Shown piece after piece: positions 35,158 to 44,236 of a stretch of 64,000 nucleotides of DNA; positions within the stretch are counted from its first letter, which is position 1, and every line of letters begins with the position of its first letter. Position numbers and translations under genes: made by a program. The notes under the pieces were generated by a model that was not told where the DNA came from, searched no databases, and saw nothing but the letters and a program-made list of their open reading frames with translations. The stretch is from Nitrospirillum amazonense (GTDB lineage: Bacteria > Pseudomonadota > Alphaproteobacteria > Azospirillales > Azospirillaceae), in NCBI RefSeq assembly GCF_007828045.1, contig NZ_VITN01000009.1:62001-126000 (forward strand), in the 5' to 3' direction.

Positions 35158-35577
35158 TCAGGGATCGTTGGCCTCGATGCCGTACATGTCGTCGTCGGTG
35201 AAGCCGAAATGGTGGCCGATTTCATGGATCATGACGTTCAGCACCAGATCGCCCAGATCCTCCCCCGTCTCACACCAATAGTCCAGCAGCGGCCGGCGGT
35301 AGAGGAAGATCATGTCCGGCCCGTGGCTGGCGTCGTTGGCGCCGCGCTGGGGCAGGGAGACACCCCGGTAGAGGCCCAGGATGTCGAACGGGGTTTCCAG
35401 CCCCATCTCCCGTTCCGTCTCCTCATCCGGGAATTCCGCGACATGGACCACCAGGTTGCCCATGTGCACCCGCAGCTCGGGCGGGATGGACGCGATGGCG
35501 TCGGTGGCCAGGCGTTCGATCTCCTCCAGCGTGGGCGGGGAGGTGAAGCGGCGGGGCAGGACGGTGACGGTGGCCAT
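35158..35577 (-). CDS. Zincin-like metallopeptidase (DUF1025/MPN-minimal type)
   Basis: 139 aa. The zincin motif HEIGHHFGFTDDDMY lies near residue 118, preceded by VVHVAEFP and PDMIFLYRRPLLDYWCE as in the DUF1025 group of small zincins. Those are minimal metalloproteases with unknown substrates. No signal peptide. It lies downstream of nothing on the same strand; MAPEG follows on the same strand after 91 bp. Confidence 0.9.
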   Translation of the reverse strand: MATVTVLPRRFTSPPTLEEIERLATDAIASIPPELRVHMGNLVVHVAEFPDEETEREMGLETPFDILGLYRGVSLPQRGANDASHGPDMIFLYRRPLLDYWCETGEDLGDLVLNVMIHEIGHHFGFTDDDMYGIEANDP

Positions 35578-35821
35578 GGCTCTATACCGGGGTAGGCTGT
35601 GCTAGAATCTTGACGGGAGGGCCCCGCCGGGTCCACGTCAACGCTTGTCGGCCCCCGCCGTCAAGCCCCGGCGCTCAGGCGTCATCGTCGCAGGCGACTT
35701 AACCCCATTATCGCCCCGATAGACCCTGGGCCGGAAGGCGGCTGCGGAAAGGAAGACACCATGGCGCGGAACCCCACGCCCATGCGCAAGGCCCGTTTCA
35801 TGGAAGAGAGTGCTGGTTGAG

Positions 35822-36601
35822 ATGACTGACGACACCGTGCCGCCGGCGGAAGAGGCCACCCCCCAGCCCTCCGCCGCCCTTGCTACCTGTCCCCGCTGCG
35901 CCAAACCCCTGGACCTCTGCGTTTGCGAAGGCATCACGCCCATCGAGACCCGGCTGGAGGTGCTGGTGCTGCAGCATCCCCAGGAACAGGACGTGGAGCT
36001 GGGCAGCGCCCGGCTGCTGACCCTGGGCCTGGCGCGCGGCCGGCTGAAGGTGGGCCTGTCCTGGCCCAACCTGGCCAAGGCGCTGGGCACGGAAAAAGGG
36101 GGCCGCGAGGCCGACCCGCGCCGCTGGGCCGTGCTGTACATGGGCTCGGGCGACGACGCCGTCGCCACCCAGCCCGGTACCCTGCGCCTGGTGGACAAGA
36201 AGGGCCAGACGGTGGAGGACCCCACCATGCTGGCCGACTTGGAGGGTATCATTCTGCTGGACGGGTCGTGGTCGCAGGCCAAGGCCCTGTGGTGGCGCAA
36301 CGCCTGGCTGTTGAAGCTGCGCCGCCTGATCGTCCATCCCGATTTCGTCTCCGCCTACGGCAATCTGCGCCGCGAGCCCCGGCGCGAAAGCGTGTCGACG
36401 CTGGAGGCCGGCGCCTTCGCCCTGGCCAAGCTGGAGGGGGACGACACGCTGGTGGAGCGGTTGCGCGCGCCCTTCATCGCCCTGGTGGCCCGCTACCGCG
36501 CCGTGCGTGGCAACCGCCCGCCCAAGGCCGCCGCCAACCGGCCATCCGGCGAGGGCGCGCGCAAGCCCGATTGGCGCGGCCGCAAGCGCCGGCCCCGCTA
36601 A
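35822..36601 (+). CDS. DTW-domain protein (tRNA aminocarboxypropyltransferase type)
   Basis: 259 aa. N-terminal zinc-binding CPRCAKPLDLCVC, then the DTW domain with QHPQEQD and the signature D-x-x-W seen here as LLDGSWSQAKALWWRN. TapT/DTWD2 members add acp groups to tRNA or, in Tsr3-related proteins, rRNA. The Ser-for-Thr change in DTW is common. C-terminus is Arg/Pro-rich. Start ATG 35822. Confidence 0.9.
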   Translation: MTDDTVPPAEEATPQPSAALATCPRCAKPLDLCVCEGITPIETRLEVLVLQHPQEQDVELGSARLLTLGLARGRLKVGLSWPNLAKALGTEKGGREADPRRWAVLYMGSGDDAVATQPGTLRLVDKKGQTVEDPTMLADLEGIILLDGSWSQAKALWWRNAWLLKLRRLIVHPDFVSAYGNLRREPRRESVSTLEAGAFALAKLEGDDTLVERLRAPFIALVARYRAVRGNRPPKAAANRPSGEGARKPDWRGRKRRPR

Positions 36602-36735
36602 CGGTTCCGGCGGCATCCGCCCGTTGCGGCGAACGCCACCATCCGGTGCGGCGCCCATGGCCCCGTAGCCCTTTTTTGGCCAGAATTGGCAGTCACACAC
36701 GCGGAAGTTTTTCCTCCAGCCTGCGGACAGCCCCC

Positions 36736-37659
36736 ATGCCCCGGTATTTCGCCCTCGCCGCCCTTCTGCTGTGCGGCGTCGCCGCTTCCGCGCTGGCCGC
36801 GACCGCCCCCGCGCCGGCCCCGCGGCCGGCAGCCGCCTGTCCGGAAGGGGCGGACTGGAACATGCCGGCGGCGCCGCTGCGCATCTATGCCGACACCTGG
36901 TACGTCGGTACCTGCGGGCTGTCCTCCATCCTCATCACCTCGCCCCAGGGCCATGTGCTGATCGACGGCGCCACGGAGAAGGCGGCGGCGCTGATCGAGG
37001 CCAACATCCGCGCCCTGGGTTTCAAGGTGGAGGACGTGCGCGTCATCCTGAACAGCCATGAGCACCTGGACCATGCCGGCGGCATTGCCCAGTTGCAGCG
37101 CGACTCGGGCGCCACGGTCATGGCCCTGTCGGCCGCGGCCGGCGCGCTGGAGCACGGCAAGGGCGATCGGGGCGACCCGCAGTACCTGAGCATCGAGGCC
37201 TTCCCCGCCATCCCGCATGTGAAGCGCCTGAAGGATGGGGAGGAGGTGACCCTGGGCCCCATCCGCCTGACGGCCCACGCCACGCCGGGCCACACGCCGG
37301 GGGCCACCACCTGGACCTGGGACAGCTGCCAGGATGGCCGCTGCCATCATATGGTCTACGCCGACAGCCTCAGCGCCTACACCGACGATGTCTACCGCTA
37401 TTCGGACGAGGCGGCGCATCCCGGCGCGCTGGCCAGCTTCCGCCAAGCCATCGCCACCATGGCGGCCCTGCCCTGCGACATCCTGCTGACGCCCCATCCC
37501 GACGCCTCGCAGATGTGGAAGCGCCTGGGCCCCAACGCCACCCTGCCCCTGGTGGATGAGACCGCCTGCCATCGCTATGGCGCGGCGGTGACGGCCCGCC
37601 TGGACAAGCGCCTGGCGGATGAAAAGGCCATGCCGGAAAAGGAAAAGGCGGCCCGCTGA
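36736..37659 (+). CDS. Subclass B3 metallo-beta-lactamase
   Basis: 307 aa. Signal peptide MPRYFALAALLLCGVAASALA. The zinc ligands are HEHLDH (residues ~115-120 region, SHEHLDHAGG), His in TPGHTPGATTWTW and His in LLTPHPDASQMW, as in B3 enzymes; there is no B1-type Cys. Enzymes of this subclass hydrolyse penicillins, cephalosporins and carbapenems in the periplasm. Other superfamily functions (lactonase, glyoxalase) are possible but less likely. No transposase or integron is nearby, so it looks chromosomal and native. A three-hairpin element lies just downstream but belongs to the other strand. Confidence 0.9.
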   Translation: MPRYFALAALLLCGVAASALAATAPAPAPRPAAACPEGADWNMPAAPLRIYADTWYVGTCGLSSILITSPQGHVLIDGATEKAAALIEANIRALGFKVEDVRVILNSHEHLDHAGGIAQLQRDSGATVMALSAAAGALEHGKGDRGDPQYLSIEAFPAIPHVKRLKDGEEVTLGPIRLTAHATPGHTPGATTWTWDSCQDGRCHHMVYADSLSAYTDDVYRYSDEAAHPGALASFRQAIATMAALPCDILLTPHPDASQMWKRLGPNATLPLVDETACHRYGAAVTARLDKRLADEKAMPEKEKAAR

Positions 37660-37680
37660 GGGCCGCCATGCCTGGAACGG

Positions 37681-37798
37681 GCGGCATGACATGCCGCTGC
37701 AGGATGCGACCGCATCCGCCACAGTTTTCCGGGAAGCGACAGCGGACTGGAAAACGAGGAAGCCAAGCGGCCGGATGGCCGCGCCCGGCGCATGAGGG
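37681..37798 (-). repeat. Three-hairpin 3'-UTR element, copy 4 (complete)
   Basis: Read on the minus strand: CCTCATGCGCCGGGCG lead, hairpin 1 GCGGCC-ATCC-GGCCGC, hairpin 2 GTTTTCC / GGAAAAC around AGTCCGCTGTCGCTTCCC, hairpin 3 GGATGC-GGTC-GCATCC, then CTGCAGCGGCAT. It starts 10 nt after the lapA stop and has its orientation. Confidence 0.88.
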
Positions 37799-37807
37799 CA
37801 AGCCGAA

Positions 37808-38182
37808 CTAACGCAGCGACATCACCCGCACATCGGCCGGCGGGGCCGCCGCCGCACCCGCGGCCCGGTCGGCGGCGGCGATGCGCTTTTCCAAATCGGC
37901 GGCGTGCAGCCGGGCGGCATCCAGATCGCGCTGCAGCTGGTCGCCCCGTGCCCGCTCCTTGCGCAGGGCCCGGCGGTGCTTGCCGGCCGACAGCCAGGAG
38001 ATCAGGCCGCCGGCGAGGAAGCCCACCAGCAGGGACACGAACACCACCGCGAAGGAGGGCGCCACCACCGCGCCGTCCAGCGGCCACAGCGTCAGGCGCA
38101 CCAACTCCTCATTCACGATGGCGAAGTCGATGGCGACGAGGGCCAGCGGTATGGACACGATCCAGGAAAGGTAACGCAGCAC
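37808..38182 (-). CDS. lapA: LapA-domain membrane protein (lipopolysaccharide assembly protein A family)
   Basis: 124 aa. Starts at GTG 38182 (LRYLSWIVSIPLALVAIDFAIVNEELVRLTLWPLDG). The DUF1049/LapA pattern F-x-x-x-N-x-x-x-V-x-x-x-x-x-P is followed by a second helix FAVVFVSLLVGFLAGGLISWLSAG and a C-terminal coiled coil RKERARGDQLQRDLDAARLHAADLEKRIAAA. LapA/YciS helps control LpxC turnover with LapB; no lapB is in this window. It lies downstream of ihfB, a common neighbour in proteobacteria. Confidence 0.88.
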   Translation of the reverse strand: MLRYLSWIVSIPLALVAIDFAIVNEELVRLTLWPLDGAVVAPSFAVVFVSLLVGFLAGGLISWLSAGKHRRALRKERARGDQLQRDLDAARLHAADLEKRIAAADRAAGAAAAPPADVRVMSLR

Positions 38183-38299
38183 TGGCCGCTCCACTGGCAA
38201 CGGCCGCCCCGGACCACCCGCGGATGGGGCGGCCCCTGGGGGCGGCGCTGAGAAGGCCCCGACGGAACCGCCGGGGCCGGGTCCCACAGATGGGGGCTA

Positions 38300-38581
38300 T
38301 CAGTCGGTGTTCAACTGCTCACGCAGCTGCTTGCCCGTCTTGAAGAAGGGAATGAACTTCTCATCCACGTCCACCGCCTGGCCCGTGCGGGGGTTCCGGC
38401 CGGTGCGGGCGTCGCGCCGCTTCACGGAGAAGGCGCCGAAGCCGCGCAACTCCACCCGGTCACCCCGGGCCAGGGCCTCGGTGATCTCGTCGAAGATGGT
38501 GGTGACGATCTTTTCCACATCGCGCTGGTAGAGGTGCGGATTGAGTTCCGCCAGCCGCATGATGAGTTCCGACTTGGTCAT
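38300..38581 (-). CDS. ihfB: Integration host factor beta subunit
   Basis: 93 aa, the standard length. DNA-bending nucleoid protein, partner of IhfA. The beta-arm and signature [22 protein letters not shown] are intact, with the Pro that intercalates into DNA. Start ATG 38581 with GGGGGA upstream. In this genome it follows rpsA at a distance and precedes lapA on the same strand. Confidence 0.95.
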   Translation of the reverse strand: MTKSELIMRLAELNPHLYQRDVEKIVTTIFDEITEALARGDRVELRGFGAFSVKRRDARTGRNPRTGQAVDVDEKFIPFFKTGKQLREQLNTD

Positions 38582-38922
38582 CGGCAATTCCCCCTTGGGC
38601 AATCGGTCCCGGTCTCGCGGGACCGCTATCTTTATCGTGTCGTTGGTGCCTCCCGGCAGGCCGGCGGCCCAGGTGTACATCCACCCATGCCTAGCGGGTC
38701 CTGATACCGCGTCCCGCTTCCCCTGGTGGCCAGCCTCGGCTTGAGCCCTGTGGGGTCGGGTCACGGCCTCCGTCGCCGCCCGTCCTCTCCCAACTGTGCC
38801 GGAGCGGACCCGTCCTGGCAAGGGTAAGGTCTTCATACTCCTGCATTATCGCTGATTGGACTCGGCCTTTCGGGGGCCCTTCCCCGTCGAGCCCCTCCGT
38901 CCGGCCAAGCCGGCTGGATAAG
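38582..38922 (-). other. Intergenic stretch upstream of ihfB, no gene seen
   Basis: About 340 bp between the rpsA terminator and ihfB. It must carry the ihfB promoter. The stretch GGACCGCTATCTTTATCGTGTCG near 38618-38640 has the local A/T density expected of a promoter, but I cannot fix -35 and -10 boxes with confidence. Confidence 0.4.
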
Positions 38923-38960
38923 AAAAAGGCCGCCCCCGGTTGCCCGGGAACGGCCCTTTC
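38923..38960 (-). terminator. Intrinsic terminator downstream of rpsA
   Basis: On the minus strand AAAGGGCCG and CGGCCTTTTT form the base of a GC-rich hairpin followed by T5, 50 nt beyond the rpsA stop. Confidence 0.82.
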
Positions 38961-39010
38961 TCACTCAAGACCCGGATGGGTCCTGAAACTCAGTCCTGAC
39001 GGACCAAATC

Positions 39011-40735
39011 TCAGGCCTCGTCCTTGTCCTTCTGGGCGCGCTTCAGCGCGGCGCCCAGGATGTCGCCCAGCGAGGCGCCCGAGTCGGACGAACCGAACTC
39101 GGCCATCGCCTGCTTCTCTTCCTCGACTTCCTTCGCCTTGATCGACAGGCCGATCTTGCGGCTGGCGCGATCGATCTGCGTGACCTTGGCGTCGACCTTC
39201 TCGCCGACGGCGAAACGGTCCGGGCGCTGCTCGGAACGCTCACGCGACAGGTCGGACTTGCGGATGAAGCCGGTGAAGCCATCGACGACCGACACCTCGA
39301 TGCCGCCCTCGGTGATAGCGGTGACGGTGCAGGTGACGACGTCGTTCTTCTTGACGCCGGCGACGGTGGCTTCGAACGGATCGCTGGCCAGCTGCTTGAT
39401 GCCCAGGCTGATGCGTTCCTTTTCCACATCGACGTCCAGGACCTTCACGCGGACGTGATCGCCCTTCTTGTAGTCCTGGATGGCCTCTTCACCCGACTTG
39501 TTCCAGTCGAGGTCGGACATGTGGACCATGCCGTCGATGTCGCCCGGCAGACCAACGAACAGACCGAACTCGGTGATGTTCTTGACCTCGCCTTCCAGCT
39601 CGGTGCCGGCCGGGAACTTGTCGACGAACGTCTCCCACGGGTTGTCCAGGCACTGCTTGAGGCCCAGGGAGATGCGGCGCTTCTGCGGATCCACGTCCAG
39701 CACCATGACCTCGACCTCCTGGGAGGTGGAGACGATCTTGCCGGGGTGGACGTTCTTCTTGGTCCAGGACATCTCGGAGACGTGCACCAGACCCTCGATG
39801 CCGGGCTCCAGCTCCACGAAGGCGCCGTAGTCGGTGATGTTGGTGACGCGGCCCTTGAACTTGGCGCCGACCGGGTACTTGGCTTCCACGCCTTCCCACG
39901 GATCAGCCTCAAGCTGCTTCATGCCCAGGCTGATGCGCTGGGTTTCGGAGTTGAAGCGGACGACCTGGACCGTGACGGTCTGGCCGATCTGCAGGGCTTC
40001 CGACGGGTGGTTGATGCGGCGCCAGGCGATGTCGGTGACGTGCAGCAGGCCGTCGACGCCACCCAGATCCACGAACGCGCCGTAGTCGGTGATGTTCTTG
40101 ACCACGCCCTGCAGAACCTGGCCTTCCTTGAGGTTGGCCACCAGCTCCGAACGGGCCTCGGCGCGGCTCTCTTCCAGAACGGCGCGACGCGACACGACGA
40201 TGTTGCCGCGCGAGCGGTCCATCTTCAGGATCTGGAAGGGCTGCGGGGTGCCCATCAGCGGGGAGATGTCGCGCACCGGGCGGATGTCCACCTGGCTGCC
40301 CGGCAGGAAGGCCACGGCGCCCGACAGGTCGACCGTGAAGCCGCCCTTGACGCGACCGAAGATGATGCCGGTGACGCGCTGCTGTTCGGTGAACGCGCGC
40401 TCCAGCTGGGTCCAGGCCTCTTCGCGCTTGGCCTTCTCGCGCGACAGCATGGCTTCGCCGTGCTTGTCTTCCATGCGCTCGAGGTAGACCTCGACCGTGT
40501 CGCCGATCTTCAGCTCAACCGGCTGACCGGGGACGGCGAATTCCTTCAGCGCGACCCGGCCTTCGGACTTCAGACCAACGTCGATGAGCACCATGTCGTT
40601 CTCGATGTTGAGAACGGTGCCCTTGACCACCGTGCCTTCGAGGCTCTCGCTCGTGCCGAGCGACTCTTCCAGAAGGGCGGCGAAACTTTCCTTCATCCCA
40701 CGGTCTTGGGACTTGGCGGCGGAAACCTGGGCCAT
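39011..40735 (-). CDS. rpsA: 30S ribosomal protein S1
   Basis: 574 aa. Six S1 OB-fold repeats, each marked by a GAFVDLG/GLVHVSE-type segment (KNITDYGAFVDLGGVDGLLHVTDIAW, TDYGAFVELEPGIEGLVHVSEMSW, TEFGLFVGLPGDIDGMVHMSDLDW). It binds mRNA and supports translation initiation. The N-terminus MAQVSAAKSQDRGMKESFAALLEESLG is alphaproteobacterial. It lies in the conserved aroA-cmk-rpsA-ihfB order. Confidence 0.98.
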   Translation of the reverse strand: MAQVSAAKSQDRGMKESFAALLEESLGTSESLEGTVVKGTVLNIENDMVLIDVGLKSEGRVALKEFAVPGQPVELKIGDTVEVYLERMEDKHGEAMLSREKAKREEAWTQLERAFTEQQRVTGIIFGRVKGGFTVDLSGAVAFLPGSQVDIRPVRDISPLMGTPQPFQILKMDRSRGNIVVSRRAVLEESRAEARSELVANLKEGQVLQGVVKNITDYGAFVDLGGVDGLLHVTDIAWRRINHPSEALQIGQTVTVQVVRFNSETQRISLGMKQLEADPWEGVEAKYPVGAKFKGRVTNITDYGAFVELEPGIEGLVHVSEMSWTKKNVHPGKIVSTSQEVEVMVLDVDPQKRRISLGLKQCLDNPWETFVDKFPAGTELEGEVKNITEFGLFVGLPGDIDGMVHMSDLDWNKSGEEAIQDYKKGDHVRVKVLDVDVEKERISLGIKQLASDPFEATVAGVKKNDVVTCTVTAITEGGIEVSVVDGFTGFIRKSDLSRERSEQRPDRFAVGEKVDAKVTQIDRASRKIGLSIKAKEVEEEKQAMAEFGSSDSGASLGDILGAALKRAQKDKDEA

Positions 40736-40882
40736 TTAAACTCCTTGAGTGGATCCAGCACAGGCCCGTTCCAACCCCCCGGCAGACGCCCGGCCGACAG
40801 GAGGTTAACTTGGCCCATGGCGTCGGACACCATGCCCGGCGACTTGGGTTGAGTTGGGGGCCGCGCGGCCTAACCGTCCGTT

Positions 40883-41557
40883 TTAAAGGAAGCCGGGAAA
40901 CGCGGGTCTGGAGCGGATGAAGTCCGTGGCGGCGACGAACGCCTGTTCGGCATCCATCATGGACGTATCAAGCAAAAACGCGTCGACAGCGGGCTTCAGC
41001 GGTGCCACCGCCCGTTGACTGTCACGCGCATCACGAACTTTCATGTCCTCCAGGACGGCCTCGTATATAGCCTCGGCGCCAGTATTCCGCAACTCCGACA
41101 AACGGCGCCGGGCGCGAACCTCAACGTCGGCGGTCACGTAGAGCTTGGCGGGCGCGTCGGGGCAGACCACGGTGCCGACGTCGCGCCCGTCCAGCACCGC
41201 GCCTTTCGCCCCCTCGGGCGGGTGGTTGGCGAAATTCCGCTGGAAATCCAACAGGGCCGCCCGTACCTCGGGCACCACCGAGACCTTGGAGGCGGCCACC
41301 GCCACCGCGTCCTGGCGCAGCGCCGGGTCGTTCATCATGGGCAGGACGGTGGTGGCATCCAGGCCCTGGGCGGCCGCGACGGCGGCGACGGCGTCATCCG
41401 GCGCATGGCCGGTCCGCAACAGCGTCAACCCCACCGCGCGGTAAAGCGCGCCCGTGTCCAGGTGGGCGAAGCCCAGGGTGGCGGCCAGGCGGCGGGCCAG
41501 CGTGCCCTTGCCGCTGGCGGCGGGGCCATCGATGGCGACGATGAAGGAAGATGTCAT
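40883..41557 (-). CDS. cmk: Cytidylate kinase
   Basis: 224 aa. P-loop IDGPAASGKGTLARRLA and the CMP-binding region LDTGALYRAVG are intact, as is DGRDVGTVVCPDAPAKLYVTA with the R-D-G-T motif. Phosphorylates CMP and dCMP. ATG 41557 gives the common MTSSFIVAIDGPAASGKG N-terminus. It lies between the AroA-like gene and rpsA on the same strand. Confidence 0.97.
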   Translation of the reverse strand: MTSSFIVAIDGPAASGKGTLARRLAATLGFAHLDTGALYRAVGLTLLRTGHAPDDAVAAVAAAQGLDATTVLPMMNDPALRQDAVAVAASKVSVVPEVRAALLDFQRNFANHPPEGAKGAVLDGRDVGTVVCPDAPAKLYVTADVEVRARRRLSELRNTGAEAIYEAVLEDMKVRDARDSQRAVAPLKPAVDAFLLDTSMMDAEQAFVAATDFIRSRPAFPGFL

Positions 41558-41655
41558 GGGATCGGGCGCCTTCGCCAAGCAGGAAGGAACAGGAAAGAAG
41601 GGTTGGCCGGTGGCCTAACACCGCCCGCCCCGCCTGGCAAGCCGGCCCCGCCCCC

Positions 41656-42987
41656 TCACGCTTGGGTGATGGCGGCGCCAAGGGCGTTCAGCAAAGAGGC
41701 GGCCGCCGGGCCCAGGCTGGCCCGCACGGCTATGGGTTGCGTGGCGGCGGTGCCCAGCGCCAGGAAGGCCGGCGCCACGTCGGCATCGACCTCCACCGCC
41801 GCCCCGCCCTGCGGCGGCCGGCCGTCGCCGGTGATGGTCAGGACATCCATCCCCGCCGACGCCGTGACGCCGCAGGCGCCCAAGGCCGCCACCAGGGGCG
41901 GCACCGTCCGGGCCAGGCGGGGGGGAAGGCCGCGCAGCACCGTCGTGCCCCGGGCGCAGGACGCCGCCACCGCCACCAGCGCCAGCTCCCCGGCGGTGAG
42001 GGATGCGGCCGCGACCTCCACCCCGCGCAAGGGATGTGCCGGCGGGTGCAGCCGCAGGTCAGCCACGGGTTCGCCCTCGCCGGCGGGCTGGTTCGCCGCC
42101 GTCGGGCCGGCGCCCATGTCGCGCACCCCCATGTCGCGCAGCACGGGAAACAGGGCGATGCGGTGCTCATTGACGCCGACATGGGGCAGCGCGATGCCGG
42201 GGCCGGGGCGCAGGGTGGCGGCCACCAGGGCGGCACCCGCCAGGGAGACGTCGCCCGGCACGGCCACCCGGGCCGGCTGCAGTTCCCGCTGGCCGTCGAC
42301 GCTGACGGCCCAGGCGCCGTCCGGCTGGTGGCGGGCGGTGACGGCGGCGCCGAACTGGCGCAATAGGCGTTCGGTATGGTCCGCGGTGGGCGTTTCCTCC
42401 ACCACCGTGGTGCGGCCGGCGACGTTGAGCGCGGCCACCAGCAGGGCGGATTTCACCTCGCACCCCACCGGGGCCAGCGGGCGGTGGTCCACCGGCACCG
42501 GCCGGGCCGTGCCGCGCACCAGCAGCGGGGGATGGATGCCGCCCAACCCGTCACCGGCGGGAATGAAGGCCGCCCCCATGCGGGACAGGGGCGGCAGCGC
42601 CGTCTTCAGGAAAGCGGCGGCGGGATGGCTGGTGGTGAGGAAGGTCTCGCCCCCTTGGGTGGCCAGGAGGCCGGCCAGCAAGGCGAAGGCCAGGCCGTCG
42701 GCGCCGACGTCCAGCAGGCCCGGGGCTTGGCGCAGGCCGCCCACGCCCACGCCGTGGACCCGCCAGGCGCCCGCGCCCATCGGCTCAAGGTGGGCCCCCA
42801 GCGTGCGCAGGACCCGCACCAGCGGCTCCTGCCCGATGGGGGCGCCCGTCACCCGGCTTTCCCCCACGGCCAGCGCCGCCAGCACCAGAGCGCGCGCCGC
42901 GATGGCGGCGTCGCCCGGTACCGCCGCCGTGCCGCCCAGCGGGGGCGCGGGGGATGAGATCCAGGTGGACAAGGCGGGCGCGGACAT
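41656..42987 (-). CDS. AroA (EPSP synthase)-like protein lacking the active-site residues
   Basis: 443 aa, the normal EPSP-synthase length, in the standard aroA slot upstream of cmk. The fold-defining sequence is recognisable: LGGTAAVPGDAAIAARALVLAALAVGE at 17-44, VKSALLVAALN at 178-188, TADHTERLL at 201-209 and VPGDVSLAG at 243-251. The catalytic and ligand positions are not: PGDKSISHR is PGDAAIAAR (Lys and Ser lost, Arg32 kept), the N-S/A-G-T-x-x-R loop is GADGLAF (95-101), the S-A-Q before VKSA is G-C-E, the I-D-E-Y aspartate is T-A-G-E (331-334), the R-V-K-E-S-D-R loop is PPRLART, and the D-H-R near the C-terminus is DADVA. It is therefore an EPSP-synthase-fold protein probably without that activity. 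A real aroA should exist elsewhere. Confidence 0.8.
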   Translation of the reverse strand: MSAPALSTWISSPAPPLGGTAAVPGDAAIAARALVLAALAVGESRVTGAPIGQEPLVRVLRTLGAHLEPMGAGAWRVHGVGVGGLRQAPGLLDVGADGLAFALLAGLLATQGGETFLTTSHPAAAFLKTALPPLSRMGAAFIPAGDGLGGIHPPLLVRGTARPVPVDHRPLAPVGCEVKSALLVAALNVAGRTTVVEETPTADHTERLLRQFGAAVTARHQPDGAWAVSVDGQRELQPARVAVPGDVSLAGAALVAATLRPGPGIALPHVGVNEHRIALFPVLRDMGVRDMGAGPTAANQPAGEGEPVADLRLHPPAHPLRGVEVAAASLTAGELALVAVAASCARGTTVLRGLPPRLARTVPPLVAALGACGVTASAGMDVLTITGDGRPPQGGAAVEVDADVAPAFLALGTAATQPIAVRASLGPAAASLLNALGAAITQA

Positions 42988-43251
42988 GGGGATTGGAGTC
43001 CCTGGAATGACGGGGCGGAACGGTGTCAAGGATGGCCCCACCCCCGCCGCCGCGCAAGGCGTTGGGGCCATGGGGGCCCCGGCGGGCACCGCCGCATGGG
43101 ACGAAAGCGCCCCCTTGTGGGTGTCTTCGAGGATTCACGTTTGACAGGGGGCGGGCTTCATGGCAAACGCCCGCTCCTGTACCTTTTTATATGGAGCGTG
43201 GACATGGCCGGCCCGGGCCGTCGCCACGCGTGTTTTTGACGGAGGATTGCC

Positions 43252-43656
43252 GTGGCGAAACCGGAATGGGGCACCAAGCGGATCTGCCCGAACTGCGGCA
43301 CCCGCTATTACGACATGCGGAAGAATCCGCCGACCTGCCCCTCGTGCTCGACGGTGTTCGATCCTGAGGCCCTGCTGAAGTCCCGCCGCGCCCGTCCCAT
43401 CCTGGCCGACGACACCAAGAAGCCGGTCCTGGATGACGAGGACACCGGCGTCGAGGTTGAGGACGAGGAGAAGGAAGAGGCCTTGGAAGAGGCCGAGGTC
43501 GATCTGGAGGTCGATGACCTGGAGGAAGCCGAGACCGCCGACGAGGTGCCCGGCGACGATGACGAGGACGTTCTGCTGGAGGACGCCGAGGAACTGGGCG
43601 ACGAGGATGACGTGGGCGAAGTGGTCGATGTCGAAGGTGGCGACGAGGACCGCTAA
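43252..43656 (+). CDS. TIGR02300-family acidic zinc-ribbon protein
   Basis: 134 aa. N-terminal zinc ribbon with two CxxC knuckles (ICPNCGTRYYDM and PTCPSC) and then a strongly acidic, disordered tail of Glu and Asp ending GGDEDR. The FYDLN-type motif RYYDMRKNPP is diagnostic of this alphaproteobacterial family. Function unknown. It is divergent from the AroA-like gene, its usual position next to aroA. The preceding 264 bp hold both start regions. Confidence 0.93.
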   Translation: MAKPEWGTKRICPNCGTRYYDMRKNPPTCPSCSTVFDPEALLKSRRARPILADDTKKPVLDDEDTGVEVEDEEKEEALEEAEVDLEVDDLEEAETADEVPGDDDEDVLLEDAEELGDEDDVGEVVDVEGGDEDR

Positions 43657-43720
43657 AGTCTGAGGAATTTCAGGGCGTTGGCCATTCTGGAAAAAAGTTT
43701 GGGAATCCCCGATTTTTCTC

Positions 43721-43749
43721 TTGATCCAGCCGACGCATCTGAGCATATT
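43721..43749 (+). promoter_or_regulatory. Sigma70-type promoter of tRNA-Ala copy 1
   Basis: TTGATC and CATATT separated by exactly 17 nt, followed by a GC-rich CCCG discriminator, 54 nt before the tRNA. The second tRNA-Ala has the same promoter. Confidence 0.8.
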
Positions 43750-43803
43750 CCCGCCCACACCACGCCAGCCCCCAGGCGGCGCGGACCGAGTTAAAAATGG
43801 TTC

Positions 43804-43879
<76 letters not shown>

Positions 43880-43884
43880 AATCC

Positions 43885-43916
43885 GAAAGGCCGGCTGACG
43901 ACTCAGCCGGCCTTTC
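43885..43916 (+). terminator. Terminator after tRNA-Ala copy 1
   Basis: GAAAGGCCGGCTGA and TCAGCCGGCCTTTC form a long perfect stem closed by a short loop. Confidence 0.85.
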
Positions 43917-44061
43917 GTGTTTCTGGCCGGATTGACTGGTCTCCCGCGCCGCTTTTTCTTTCAGCACACAGCCCTGGCCATTGACCGACTTGGGCATCGA
44001 TGGCAGCGGCACCTGTCACATGACCGAAAGACATGCCAGGGTCGCGGATGGAATTGCGCGC

Positions 44062-44090
44062 TTGATCTCCGCCCCGCATCTGCGCATATT
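44062..44090 (+). promoter_or_regulatory. Sigma70-type promoter of tRNA-Ala copy 2
   Basis: TTGATC and CATATT with a 17-nt spacer, and the same GCATCTG spacer sequence and CCCG discriminator as copy 1, 65 nt before the second tRNA. Confidence 0.8.
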
Positions 44091-44155
44091 CCCGGCCTCA
44101 CCGCCGCTGCCCAGATCAATGGGCCCCAGAGGGCGGCGACCGAATTCACAGGTTC

Positions 44156-44231
<76 letters not shown>

Positions 44232-44236
44232 AATCC

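Noticed and set aside
41656-42987. Calling this gene a functional aroA
   Set aside because: Gene position and length fit aroA, but nearly all substrate- and catalysis-related residues are replaced, so the enzymatic name is withheld.
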